Below are positions 17,017-26,569 of a stretch of DNA of 64,000 nt, piece by piece. The notes below the pieces were generated by a model. The model saw only the letters and a program-made list of their open reading frames with translations. It was not told the origin of the DNA and searched no databases. Source of the DNA: Tissierellaceae bacterium (GTDB lineage Bacteria; Bacillota; Clostridia; Tissierellales; Tissierellaceae); contig JALNZV010000008.1 of NCBI GenBank assembly GCA_023229175.1, forward strand, positions 29,453 through 93,452, written 5' to 3'. The translations under genes were made by a program, and so were the position numbers. Within the stretch, counting starts at the first letter, position 1; every line of letters starts with the position of its first letter.

Positions 17017-19086
17017 ATGAGAAAATATTTAAGTATCTTTTTAGCAGCATTATTAGTTTTAACTTTTGTACCTAGTACTATATTTGCCAATAATACTATA
17101 TACCAACCGTCATTTAGTATAGAGCCTGATGATATGCCAAATTTAATGGCAGGTACAAGCAAGACGATTAAATTTATATTAAAAAATAGCAGCAACAACG
17201 CATGGGATGTGGTTATGACTCCTGAGTTTGAAGATAATAGCCCCTTCACATCGACTAATTTAACCAACCGAATATCTATTGGAAGGGTAAATGGAAATAA
17301 CAAAGTACCAGTAGACTTAAATCTTTCCATATCCCCTACTGCCAAGGAAGGAACTTATCCTATAAAATTAAACTTTGAATACAAATATGTACTTCCGACA
17401 GGTGATTCTTCAGTTATTGAAACAGGTAAATATGATGAAACTATATATGTTCAGGTAACTAACAATAAGACACAGCCAAAATTAATTATTACAAAATTAG
17501 TTACTAATCCAACGACAATACTTCCGGGGCAAGCAACAAAACTTAGTATTTTATTTGAAAACAAAGGCGATATAGACGTAAAAAACCTATCTATTAAATT
17601 AGAAGGGTTAAAAAATGATGGAGGCTTTTACATATCTTCTGGATCCGATATTCAGATTATGAAGAATATAAAATCAAAATCCATATCCTATGTTGATTTC
17701 TATATTAAAGCTTCCAACAACATTAAAAAAGGTGCCCATGAATTGAAGGCAATATTTTCATATGGCGGCGTTGAAGATATTCAAAATATTTTCTTAGATG
17801 TGGGCGGCTCCAGCGACCAAAGTTCAAATCTAGTAATGGAGAAAATAGTCTCCCCTACTGGTACAATAGGTGCAAATCAAGATTTTACAATTAAATTCGA
17901 TTTAAGAAACAATGGAGGCATAGATGCAAAGAATATCCTAGTAAAAGCAGACAGCGGCGATTCTAGTGTAGTTCCAAAGACGACAAATATTAAAAGGATA
18001 AACAGCATAAGTCCTATCTCGTCTGAAACTTTGGAGTTCGTATTTTCCCCTACATCAGATGCTATTTCTAAAAATTATCCAATCAGCATTACAGTAGAAT
18101 ACGAGGACGACTTAAATTTAGATGGTGAAAAAAGACCTGTCCTCAATCAATATATAGGTGCATACATAGATGGAGGTGGCGACCCATCTAAGGGAAAACC
18201 AAAGTTAATCATCGATAAATACGTATTTGAACCTCAATTAGTCAAGGCAGGAGAAAACTTTGAGATGAAACTCTCCTTTTTCAACACCAACAGCAGTAAA
18301 ACCGTTAAAAATATAAAAATATTCCTAACAGCAGAAGCAGGGGGAACAAATCCAGATAGCCCTAGTGCGGGTGGATCTGTATTTACACCTGTAGACAGCT
18401 CCAACACATTTTATATAGACAGTATTCCTCCAAAGGGAAGGGTTGAAAAATCTATTACAATGTTTACTGTTCCAGATGCATTGGCGAAGACCCATACCAT
18501 ATTGGCTAATTTCGAATACGAGGACAATGAAGGAAATCCCCTGGAGGACCAAGAACGAGTAGGAGTACCAGTAGTTCAGCAATCAAAGCTGGAAACCAGT
18601 GAATTGACCATATACCCAGGTGCCATGATAGGCCAGCCAATGCCTGTTTCCCTAGAGTTTTATAATACAGGTAAGGTCACATTATACAATATGATGGTAA
18701 AACTAGAAGGAGACTTTCAAACAGAAAACGGAAGCTATTACGTTGGAAACTTTACTAGTGGCAGCAGCGAATATTTTGAAGGCATGGTTATACCAGATAT
18801 GCCTGGTGAACTGATAGGTGCAGTTCTATTTACCTACGAAGACTCCACAGGTCAAATGCAAGAAATAAGAAAAGAATTTACAATGGATGTAATGGAAATG
18901 CCTCCCATGGAAGAATTTCCTGAAGATTTCTACCCTCCAATGAACGATATGAACCAAGGGGGTATAAAGGGAATTGTAAAATCTAAATGGTTGTGGATTG
19001 GAGTTGTAGCCTTAGGTGCAATCATAGGAGGAGTAATTTTCTATAAAAAGAAGAAAAGAGAAAAGGAAATGGCTTTAGATGAGTAG
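17017..19086 (+). CDS. Membrane-anchored CARDB/NEW3-type repeat protein of an ABC exporter operon
   Basis: A 689-residue exported protein. A signal peptide covers about residues 1-25. Then come roughly five repeated beta-sandwich units of 110-140 residues. Repeat units begin with patterns such as PKLIITKLVTNP, NLVMEKIVSPTG and PKLIIDKYVFEP, each followed by FENKGDIDVKN- or FDLRNNGGIDAKN-like strands, the signature of CARDB and NPCBM-associated NEW3 domains. A transmembrane helix near 655-677 ends in a KKKKRE stop-transfer, placing the repeats outside the cell. It lies between the ATPase and the permease and overlaps the permease by eight bases. In Gram-negative MacAB the third component is a HlyD-type adaptor; here this protein probably takes the extracellular accessory role. 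Ligand unknown. Confidence 0.8.
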   Translation: MRKYLSIFLAALLVLTFVPSTIFANNTIYQPSFSIEPDDMPNLMAGTSKTIKFILKNSSNNAWDVVMTPEFEDNSPFTSTNLTNRISIGRVNGNNKVPVDLNLSISPTAKEGTYPIKLNFEYKYVLPTGDSSVIETGKYDETIYVQVTNNKTQPKLIITKLVTNPTTILPGQATKLSILFENKGDIDVKNLSIKLEGLKNDGGFYISSGSDIQIMKNIKSKSISYVDFYIKASNNIKKGAHELKAIFSYGGVEDIQNIFLDVGGSSDQSSNLVMEKIVSPTGTIGANQDFTIKFDLRNNGGIDAKNILVKADSGDSSVVPKTTNIKRINSISPISSETLEFVFSPTSDAISKNYPISITVEYEDDLNLDGEKRPVLNQYIGAYIDGGGDPSKGKPKLIIDKYVFEPQLVKAGENFEMKLSFFNTNSSKTVKNIKIFLTAEAGGTNPDSPSAGGSVFTPVDSSNTFYIDSIPPKGRVEKSITMFTVPDALAKTHTILANFEYEDNEGNPLEDQERVGVPVVQQSKLETSELTIYPGAMIGQPMPVSLEFYNTGKVTLYNMMVKLEGDFQTENGSYYVGNFTSGSSEYFEGMVIPDMPGELIGAVLFTYEDSTGQMQEIRKEFTMDVMEMPPMEEFPEDFYPPMNDMNQGGIKGIVKSKWLWIGVVALGAIIGGVIFYKKKKREKEMALDE

Positions 19087-20380
19087 CATAGATTTATTTC
19101 GAATGGGAATTAAAAACCTGTGGAGAAGAAAATTAAGGACATTTCTCACAATCCTAGGAGTAATTATTGGTGCTAGTGCCATAATTGTAATGCTCAGCCT
19201 AGGATTTGGACTAAGCAAATTCTTTGAAGAGCAAATAGCCCAATGGGGAGATTTAACTATTATCAATGTATACAAGGGTTGGGCAGAGCCTATGCCCGGC
19301 CGAGAAATACCTGACTTGGACGACAAAGCAGTTGAATCTTTTAAATTGCTACAAAATGTAGTTGCTGTCAGCCCCATATTGGAGACTTACGGTGCAGTAA
19401 TCAATGGTAGAAATGTAGCAAACGCTCCCATAAGAGGCATCGATCCCGCTTCCATGGAAGCCTTTGGCTTTGACATTGCAGAAGGAAGACTACTAAATAA
19501 CACAGACAGTCTGCACGTAGTATTTGGAAGCAGCATGGAGTACAACTTCCGCGACCCCAAGGCCAGAGTTTGGAGAGAAGTAAATGTAAATCTAATGAAA
19601 GATAGAATGAGCCTAACATTAGACCCCAACTATGGATGGTCTATGCCCGGTGAAAAAAGACCCAATTATAAAGAGTATAAAATCAAAACAGTGGGTATAT
19701 TGGCAGAAGGCGATTGGGAAACAAGCTATGGAATTTACATGCCCATATCAGAACTTCAAAAGATGATAAAAGACAAGGAAAAAGCTGAAGGCCAAAGGCC
19801 TCAGTCCGGCAGCAATAGGCAATCTGGTTACGACAGGGTAAATGTGAAAGTCAACGATATTAAAAATGTCCAAGATGTACAAGAAACTATCAAAGACTTG
19901 GGCCACGAGGCCTATAGCCTCAACGACCAGTTAGAATATACGAAAAAACAAGCTGGAATGATTCAGGCTGTACTTGGAGGCATAGGTGCAGTATCCTTAC
20001 TTGTAGCAGCAATAGGCATTACAAATACTATGGTCATGAGTATCTACGAAAGGACAAAGGAAATTGGAGTTATGAAGGTCATAGGTGCTTCCCTTAGGGA
20101 CATTAGAAGGCTGTTTCTGTTTGAATCAGCATTGATTGGGCTTTTAGGGGGAACCTTCGGAGTAGGAACTTCATATTTATTATCATTTTTAGTAAATAAG
20201 TTTAGCATGAAATTTGGAGAGGCCCTAGGGGCCTACGGGGCTACTAAGATATCCATCATACCTATATGGCTAGTATTTGCAGCCATGGCATTTTCAGCCT
20301 TTATCGGCATAGTATCTGGATATTTCCCCGCAAGACGTGCAATGAATCTTTCGGCTCTAGAAGCCATAAGGACAGAATAA
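19079..20380 (+). CDS. ABC transporter permease, MacB/FtsX type
   Basis: A 433-residue permease with one N-terminal helix (about 20-45, after the RRKLRTFLTILGVIIG motif typical of MacB), an extracellular MacB_PCD domain (about 45-295), and three C-terminal FtsX helices (about 300-425) with the YERTKEIGVMKVIGAS coupling segment near 325. It ends with the ARRAMNLSALEAIRTE motif common to the family. The ATG overlaps the preceding stop by eight bases, so translation is coupled. The extracellular domain is the likely contact for the CARDB-type protein. The operon ends at the hairpin at 20385-20416. Confidence 0.92.
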   Translation: MSSIDLFRMGIKNLWRRKLRTFLTILGVIIGASAIIVMLSLGFGLSKFFEEQIAQWGDLTIINVYKGWAEPMPGREIPDLDDKAVESFKLLQNVVAVSPILETYGAVINGRNVANAPIRGIDPASMEAFGFDIAEGRLLNNTDSLHVVFGSSMEYNFRDPKARVWREVNVNLMKDRMSLTLDPNYGWSMPGEKRPNYKEYKIKTVGILAEGDWETSYGIYMPISELQKMIKDKEKAEGQRPQSGSNRQSGYDRVNVKVNDIKNVQDVQETIKDLGHEAYSLNDQLEYTKKQAGMIQAVLGGIGAVSLLVAAIGITNTMVMSIYERTKEIGVMKVIGASLRDIRRLFLFESALIGLLGGTFGVGTSYLLSFLVNKFSMKFGEALGAYGATKISIIPIWLVFAAMAFSAFIGIVSGYFPARRAMNLSALEAIRTE

Positions 20381-20384
20381 CTAT

Positions 20385-20416
20385 AAAGGGCTGCTTTTAT
20401 CTAAAAGCAGCCCTTT
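20385..20416. terminator. Bidirectional intrinsic terminator
   Basis: AAAGGGCTGCTTTT (20385-20398) pairs perfectly with AAAAGCAGCCCTTT (20403-20416) around a four-base loop, with T-rich sequence on both sides. It lies between the convergent permease and FMN-binding lipoprotein genes and can serve both. Confidence 0.9.
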
Positions 20417-20424
20417 ATTATTCA

Positions 20425-20781
20425 CTATTTTGCATTTTCAAGTGCATTATTTACAGCTTCTTTAATGCCTTCACTAGTAAGGGTAGCATTAGCCACTGCA
20501 TCTACATCAGTTGAATTGTTTTCAACGATACTAGCAGGTACCTGTTCCCTTGCAGGATCACTAATACCTTCAGTCTCCTCGTGAGATAAAATATCTACAG
20601 ATGCAATCTTGCCATCTTTCACCTCTACAGAAACTGTAATTTCCCCGCCTTTGCCTTCTCCTGTGCCTTCATATACTCCATCTGTATATGTAGGAGCTTC
20701 TGGTGCCTTTTCACCGCACCCAGCTAAGGTTAAGGTCATAGCTATTACCAATATAAAAATTAGTAAGTTCTTCTTCACCAT
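20425..20781 (-). CDS. FMN-binding domain lipoprotein
   Basis: A 118-residue lipoprotein: a signal peptide ending in LTLAGC (lipobox, Cys near residue 22), then an FMN_bind domain with GVYEGTGEGKGGEITVSVEV and a SHEETEGISDPA segment. Such domains carry FMN bound covalently to a threonine in a D-x-x-S/T-G-A-T motif and pass electrons outside the membrane. Here the motif reads DAVANATLTS: the acceptor Thr and preceding Ala are kept, but S/T-G is replaced by A-N. ATG 20781 was chosen for the GAGGAGAAA site just upstream and because it begins the signal peptide. The modifying enzyme ApbE is not in the window. Confidence 0.82.
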   Translation of the reverse strand: MVKKNLLIFILVIAMTLTLAGCGEKAPEAPTYTDGVYEGTGEGKGGEITVSVEVKDGKIASVDILSHEETEGISDPAREQVPASIVENNSTDVDAVANATLTSEGIKEAVNNALENAK

Positions 20782-20880
20782 TTTCTCCTCCTCTCCTAAT
20801 AAATTAAACACTTAAAGGTTTAAATGTAATTATATTACAAATAAGACAAATTTACCAATAGTTTTACAAGTTTTTATTTT

Positions 20881-22485
20881 TTATAACTTATTTTCCGAAG
20901 AGGCCTTTACAAATTCCCTGAAAAGCGGGTGGGCATTAGTAGGTCTGGACTTGAATTCCGGATGAAACTGTACTCCAATAAACCAGGGATGTTCTCCTAA
21001 TTCAACCATCTCCACCAATCTTCTATCGGGAGACTCGCCGGAAATTACCATTCCTTCCTCTACTAATTTATCCCTAAACTCGTTATTAAATTCATATTTA
21101 TGTCTATGCCTCTCGTATATAATTTCATCTTTATATACCTCAAATGCTTTAGTGCCTTCCTCTACTCTACATGGATATAAGCCCAATCTCATGGATCCAT
21201 TTGTAGCTTCGATGTCCTTTTGCTCAGGCATCAAATCTATTACTGGATATAAAGTATCAGGGTCGATTTCATAGCTATGGGCATCTTTTAATCCAACTAC
21301 ATTTCTGGCAAACTCTACGACTGCTAGCTGCATTCCAAAGCTAATGCCTAAAAATGGTACTTTGTTCTCCCTAGCATATTTAATGGCTACCATCTTTCCA
21401 TCTACTCCCCTATCTCCAAAACCTCCAGGCACTACAATCCCCCCAACATCAGATAACAATTGGGCTACGTTTTCGTCGTTTACATCCTCGGATTGAATCC
21501 ACTTTATTTCCACATCTAAATTATTGGCAATAGCCCCATGTCTTAGGGCTTCGGCAACAGATAAATAAGCGTCCTTAAGCTCCACATACTTACCGACTAA
21601 GGCTACTTTCACTTTGCCTTGGGGATTTTTTACCCTATGGACGATGTCGTTCCAGTGAGATAAATCCAATTCATCGCATTCAAGGTTCAGATGATTTATT
21701 ACAAGCTGAGGCAGTCCCTCTTCCTCCAACATTATTGGCACCTCATAGATTGTAGAAGTATCGATGTTTTCAATAACACCTGATGGATCTAAATCACAGA
21801 ACAAAGCTATCTTGTCCTTTAAATCCTTAGTTAAGGGCACCTCTGTCCTGCAAATAAGCACATCTGGCTGAATACCTATGCTTCGAAGTTCCTTTACGCT
21901 ATGCTGTGTAGGCTTAGTCTTCAGTTCGCCTGCTTTCGATAAATATGGAACTAAGGTCACGTGGATATACATAATGTTTTCCTTACCCACATCGTACTTT
22001 ATTTGCCTAATTGCCTCTAAAAAGGGCAGGGATTCTATATCACCTACGGTACCCCCAATTTCTGTAATAACTATGTCAACTTCCCTCTCTTTGGATGCCC
22101 TTATGATTCTGTCCTTTATTTCATTTGTAATATGGGGGATGATTTGCACCGTTCTGCCATCGTATTCCCCTTTTCTTTCCTTGTTGAGCACAGTCCAATA
22201 GATTTTGCCCGTAGTTACAGAATTATTTTTGCTTAAATTTACATCTATAAACCTTTCATAGTGACCTAAGTCCAAATCGGTTTCCGCCCCATCATCTGTT
22301 ACGAAAACTTCTCCATGCTGATAGGGACTCATTTTCCCTGGATCTACATTTATATAAGGATCGAATTTCTGAATAGTGACCTTAAGCCCCCTACTTTTAA
22401 GGAGCTGCCCCAATCCTGCTGCCGTTATCCCCTTTCCTAAAGACGAAACCACACCACCAGTTACGAATATATATTTTGTGGCCAT
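20881..22485 (-). CDS. pyrG: CTP synthase with Ser replacing the glutaminase catalytic Cys
   Basis: PyrG aminates UTP to CTP using ATP and ammonia, normally released from glutamine by its C-terminal amidotransferase domain. The 534-residue protein has a complete synthetase domain: [16 protein letters not shown] at 9-24, [11 protein letters not shown] and the [10 protein letters not shown] segment. The amidotransferase domain keeps GGFGDRG near 350 and the triad His and Glu in FHPEF near 512. The nucleophile motif, however, reads LGISFGMQ (codon AGC) where the family has LGICLGMQ. Loss of this Cys abolishes glutamine use in studied enzymes while ammonia-dependent activity remains. The gene appears intact otherwise and is expected to be essential. 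It is monocistronic here. Confidence 0.93.
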   Translation of the reverse strand: MATKYIFVTGGVVSSLGKGITAAGLGQLLKSRGLKVTIQKFDPYINVDPGKMSPYQHGEVFVTDDGAETDLDLGHYERFIDVNLSKNNSVTTGKIYWTVLNKERKGEYDGRTVQIIPHITNEIKDRIIRASKEREVDIVITEIGGTVGDIESLPFLEAIRQIKYDVGKENIMYIHVTLVPYLSKAGELKTKPTQHSVKELRSIGIQPDVLICRTEVPLTKDLKDKIALFCDLDPSGVIENIDTSTIYEVPIMLEEEGLPQLVINHLNLECDELDLSHWNDIVHRVKNPQGKVKVALVGKYVELKDAYLSVAEALRHGAIANNLDVEIKWIQSEDVNDENVAQLLSDVGGIVVPGGFGDRGVDGKMVAIKYARENKVPFLGISFGMQLAVVEFARNVVGLKDAHSYEIDPDTLYPVIDLMPEQKDIEATNGSMRLGLYPCRVEEGTKAFEVYKDEIIYERHRHKYEFNNEFRDKLVEEGMVISGESPDRRLVEMVELGEHPWFIGVQFHPEFKSRPTNAHPLFREFVKASSENKL

Positions 22486-22668
22486 TTTAAACCCTCCTCG
22501 AATCTCTATTACTAACTACAATATTTTATAACAAGAGAAAAGCTATGTCAATGGAACAGAATGACATAATGACATATTATTCCAAGTCAACATGTAACTA
22601 GATTGTAATACATAAATACCCATAAATATAGTATAATCAAATTATAAATAAATGAAGGGGGAATAAAT

Positions 22669-25600
22669 TTGAAAAAGAAATTATCATTTTTACTGGCACT
22701 AGTCCTCGTCCTATCTGTGATAATTCCATTTTCTACAGGATACGCCAACTCTTTAGAAGATGAGGCAGGAAAAATACTAAAGGAAATGAGCGTTTTAATA
22801 GGCGATGGAGATAATCTAATGTTGAATGACAACTTTAAAAGGGAACAAATCGTAGTCTTAGTATCTAGACTCTACGGAAAAGAAGATGAAGCCAGAAACT
22901 ATAGCGATATAAATATCCCAAATAGGTTTAAAGATCTCTCTGGCCAAGACCCAAATATTAAATTTTACACTCCTTATATTAGATGGTCTGTAAAAGAAGG
23001 CCTCATAAATGGGAGAAGCGAAACAGAATTTGGCTACGGCGACAATGTAACAGTACAAGAATTTCAAACAATCCTACTTAGAGCTTTGGAGTATACCATC
23101 GATGGAAGCAACTGGAATGACGTCCCCAAAATGGCTGCAGACTTGCATTTGATGGATGGCCTTTCCTTAAGATCAGATGCAGAACTGACAAGGGGTCAAG
23201 TAGCTGTCATGACATTAAATACCTTGAATCAAGAGACTAGAAAAAGCCTGCTAACATTGGCAGAAAAATTAGAAATTGAAATACCTAAACCTTTCACTGT
23301 CAATGCCACAGCTACAGTTGAAAACAACAGCGTTGTAATTACAGGTAAGGCTACAGGAGTAAAAAGTTTAATACTTCATATAAAGCCTGCCTCCTCCAAC
23401 ATTGCTATGTCAGATAAAAACTTAGCCCTTGAACTAGATGAAGATGGCAACTTTTCTCAAAAAGTGGAGAATTTAGAGACTGGCAATTATCAATACGGTT
23501 TCCGTTCAGATACAAAAAATACTCCTTTTGAATTCTTCACTATAGATGTTCTGCCTTTTGCCCTAGTTGATATACAGGCTACAAATCTAAAGGAGATAGT
23601 CCTTACTTTTACGCAGCCAGTAGACAAGCAAATTGCATCTATGGTAAATAACTATATCACCAACGCTGGCCCTGTGAAAGACATAAGACTAGAGGAAGAC
23701 GACAAAAATGTAGTGCTAATCCTCAGTGGCAATATGGCACAGCAGACCAAGTACAAATTCTCTGCACTTAAGATAAAGTCTGCCTCAGGCGAAGAAATAC
23801 AATTGAATGATTTGGAATTTGAGGCCTTTGACAGCCAAATTCCAAAAGTATTATATGTAAGACAATTGGGGACAAAGGGTTTGAGAATAAAATTTTCTGA
23901 ACCTGTTAAAGAAGCTACTACTGTGAACTTTAGGCTAAATGGCAAGACCTTCCCGGGCAGCACCCTATTTAACTACGATACTGTAACTTTAACTTATATT
24001 TCTGCAGCATATTCCCTGGATGTAGGAAATCACACATTGACTGTAAACGATATCCAAGACTTTGCGGGATATAGTATCATAAATGAAAGCGTATCTTTTG
24101 ACATTGTAAAGGATACAACTCCTCCAACAGTCACAGGGGCAACAGCTACATTAGAAAAAGTAATTATAGAGTTTAGTGAAGAAATAGATCCTAAATCTGC
24201 CGTCACTCTTAACTTTTATTGGATGCAGGGAAAGAACAAAAGGTATTCAAATAAGGTTTCCATAAATGAAAATAAGGCAACAGTAGAATTTGTAAACAAT
24301 CGACTTACAACTGCTGAAAATATTATATATGTTGAAAATATCTACGATTATTCCAATAACAAGATTAAAGCTACAAGTGTTTCTGTAGTTCCAGAGATAG
24401 ACTATTCTCCACCTGAGGTAATCAACTATAGTTTGTCAGAAGACGGAAAAACCATAACTGTATATTACAGTAAAAATGTATATGGCAACACTAGAACAAA
24501 TTACTCCTTAGTAGACTCCAACAACAAAACCATAAATATAAGAGATGTCTCTGGAGTTGGCAACGAATTTCGCGTAAACTTGTACAATCCTCTTCCTATA
24601 GGTTTAAATACCATTACAATACAGGATGTAAAGGACACTACACCTCTTCAAAATAAAATGGACAGAGCCTTTGTAGAGACCATAAATATGAAGGATGTAG
24701 AGAGACCTAGGATTGTAGATTATACTGGATATGGAAACAATATAATAATTACATTTAACAAGCCAATGGATATGGGTACTGCATATAATCCCTTAAATTA
24801 TATAATGACATATAACAACAGGCAGGAACCACTGCCAGACTATACAATCTTTACACCAGGAGATGATGGAAAAACCATAAACATAACAATACCAGAGTAC
24901 CATCCAAGGGATGGAAAAAGGATAATGATAGGTGCCACAGGTAATTTAACGTCCTTAAATGTCAGTAGATTAAAAGATTTAAATGACAATGACTTGGAAC
25001 CATATAGTATTGACATAACCTTTGATGGAGAGGCATCGGGAAAGGCAAAGGCTACAGACTATTACAAGGAAAGACCTGGAAGACAGGGGGTATTGGTAGA
25101 ACCAAACCTTATAAAGGTGAAATTTAGTATGCCAATATTACAAGCTAGTTCTAAGGACTTTTCCATACCAGGAAGAACAATCAGCAGCGTCATCGCCGAC
25201 GGCACGCCTATAGTTAGTATATATCTAAATGAAAGCGATATGACCTATTTGCCAAATAGCTCCATGAGTATTTCGTCAAACAACAATATCCTCACTTCCA
25301 TAGACACAGGCGTCGAAGGGGGAACGATTTTGTTAATAGATGAAGTCCCACCGCGAATAAAGGAAAATATCTCTAGCCTAAAAACTTATGGGAATATCAT
25401 AGAACTTCCTTTCTCGGAAGTATTGGAAGAAGAAGGGGCCTCCCTGTATAGAAGAGATATTGAAGTCATAAGGATTGCTGATAATGTAGTCTTAAACAAA
25501 GATGGCTACGACTATACAACATCTCTAAAGAGCGCAGATAAATCTATTTTACTAATTACAATTAATAGGAGAGAAATTAAATCCTCATACACCGTAAGGC

Positions 25601-25713
25601 TTTCGGGAGAACAAGGAAGGGATACCATATACTATATAAGGGACAAAGACGAGAATCTAGCATTTCCCGACAATGAAACTTACTTTACTGAAATAGATAT
25701 ACCGAAACAATAA
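22669..25713 (+). CDS. Large secreted surface protein with SLH-like N-terminus and Ig-like repeats
   Basis: A 1014-residue exported protein. A signal peptide (about 1-26) is followed by an SLH-like region (about 30-195) with repeated F-x-D or Y-x-D, tyrosine and glycine patterns such as TPYIRWSVKEGLINGRSETEFGYGDNVTVQEF in two segments, which usually binds cell-wall polymers. The rest is a series of about six to eight beta-sandwich units of the bacterial Ig-like (Big_5-like) kind, recognisable from recurring IVLTFTQPVDK, LRIKFSEPVKE, VIIEFSEEIDP and IIITFNKPMDM segments. TTG at 22669 has AAGGGGG seven bases upstream. A hairpin terminator overlaps the stop. It is probably an S-layer or adhesin-type protein; ligand unknown. 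Confidence 0.8.
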   Translation: MKKKLSFLLALVLVLSVIIPFSTGYANSLEDEAGKILKEMSVLIGDGDNLMLNDNFKREQIVVLVSRLYGKEDEARNYSDINIPNRFKDLSGQDPNIKFYTPYIRWSVKEGLINGRSETEFGYGDNVTVQEFQTILLRALEYTIDGSNWNDVPKMAADLHLMDGLSLRSDAELTRGQVAVMTLNTLNQETRKSLLTLAEKLEIEIPKPFTVNATATVENNSVVITGKATGVKSLILHIKPASSNIAMSDKNLALELDEDGNFSQKVENLETGNYQYGFRSDTKNTPFEFFTIDVLPFALVDIQATNLKEIVLTFTQPVDKQIASMVNNYITNAGPVKDIRLEEDDKNVVLILSGNMAQQTKYKFSALKIKSASGEEIQLNDLEFEAFDSQIPKVLYVRQLGTKGLRIKFSEPVKEATTVNFRLNGKTFPGSTLFNYDTVTLTYISAAYSLDVGNHTLTVNDIQDFAGYSIINESVSFDIVKDTTPPTVTGATATLEKVIIEFSEEIDPKSAVTLNFYWMQGKNKRYSNKVSINENKATVEFVNNRLTTAENIIYVENIYDYSNNKIKATSVSVVPEIDYSPPEVINYSLSEDGKTITVYYSKNVYGNTRTNYSLVDSNNKTINIRDVSGVGNEFRVNLYNPLPIGLNTITIQDVKDTTPLQNKMDRAFVETINMKDVERPRIVDYTGYGNNIIITFNKPMDMGTAYNPLNYIMTYNNRQEPLPDYTIFTPGDDGKTINITIPEYHPRDGKRIMIGATGNLTSLNVSRLKDLNDNDLEPYSIDITFDGEASGKAKATDYYKERPGRQGVLVEPNLIKVKFSMPILQASSKDFSIPGRTISSVIADGTPIVSIYLNESDMTYLPNSSMSISSNNNILTSIDTGVEGGTILLIDEVPPRIKENISSLKTYGNIIELPFSEVLEEEGASLYRRDIEVIRIADNVVLNKDGYDYTTSLKSADKSILLITINRREIKSSYTVRLSGEQGRDTIYYIRDKDENLAFPDNETYFTEIDIPKQ

Positions 25714-25733
25714 AAGGGCCAATTGGCCCTTTT
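25712..25733. terminator. Bidirectional intrinsic terminator
   Basis: A perfect palindrome, AAAAGGGCCAA followed by its complement TTGGCCCTTTT, followed by ATTTTGTTTTATT. It sits at the stop of the surface-protein gene and downstream of the convergent CpsB-type gene. Confidence 0.85.
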
Positions 25734-25759
25734 ATTTTGTTTTATTAATATTCTTTTCA

Positions 25760-26542
25760 TTAGAAAGTACTGATTCTCTTAAAAACACTCATCCATCCCC
25801 TGGGTTTTTCATACATAATTGGTTGCCTCACCTGTATATCTTCATCCATCAAAAGCTGCCTAGCATTTCCCTTTATTAAATCGTAAAATTCCTCTTTTGA
25901 AACCATTGACCTTAAAATCTCTAGTGACTTTTTAATCCTAGGAGACCTACCCCTATTAGAATGAGCATCTGTTCCTACCATATGTACCATATGGTTTTTC
26001 AGTAGTATTGCAGCAGTATCCCTTACCTTTTCCCCATACCTACCTCCTAGACTTGGCAAATTCATTTGAGATAGTGCCCCTTTTTTAATAAATTCATATA
26101 AGATATTGGGATCTTCAATTATCTTAGCATTTCTCTCTGGATGTGCTATGACGGGAATAAAGCCTTCTAGCAATAGTTCATATATCATATGTTCAGAGAA
26201 CATGGGCACATCGTTCATTGGAAATTCTACCAATACATATTTAGTCCTATTTAAGGAATAAACCCTTCCTTCCTTAATATCACTTACAATATCCATGGAA
26301 GCCAATATCTCATTACCCAGATATACCTCTAATTCAATTCCCCTATTAACTAATTCCTCTTTCAATGTATTGTAACTATAATCTATATCCCCAAGTGCCG
26401 TGTTTCTATCCATATAGTGGGGAGTTGCAATTACCTTTGTAATACCCTCTTCCAAATAAATCATTGCCATATCCATAGACATATCTAAGCTTTTAGACCC
26501 ATCGTCTAAATCAGGCAAAATATGCGAATGTACATCTATCAT
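25760..26542 (-). CDS. CpsB/YwqE-type protein tyrosine phosphatase
   Basis: A PHP-superfamily metal-dependent phosphatase of about 260 residues that dephosphorylates the tyrosine cluster of capsule kinases. It has the DVHSHILPDLDDGS signature at residues 3-16, ATPHYMDR near 42, HPERN near 138 and GTDAHSN near 195; the His and Asp residues bind metal ions. ATG 26542 is preferred because AAGGTG lies at normal distance; an in-frame ATG at 26548 is too close. It lies 27 bases downstream of the autokinase gene, the classical CpsB-CpsCD pairing that controls exopolysaccharide chain length and export. Confidence 0.9.
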   Translation of the reverse strand: MIDVHSHILPDLDDGSKSLDMSMDMAMIYLEEGITKVIATPHYMDRNTALGDIDYSYNTLKEELVNRGIELEVYLGNEILASMDIVSDIKEGRVYSLNRTKYVLVEFPMNDVPMFSEHMIYELLLEGFIPVIAHPERNAKIIEDPNILYEFIKKGALSQMNLPSLGGRYGEKVRDTAAILLKNHMVHMVGTDAHSNRGRSPRIKKSLEILRSMVSKEEFYDLIKGNARQLLMDEDIQVRQPIMYEKPRGWMSVFKRISTF

Positions 26543-26569
26543 AACCATCTCACCTTTTCCCGCATTTCA

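Noticed and set aside
22603..22637. Promoter of the large SLH protein (TTGTAA and TATAAT)
   Set aside because: The boxes are 23 bases apart, too far for a normal vegetative promoter; the true promoter could not be decided.
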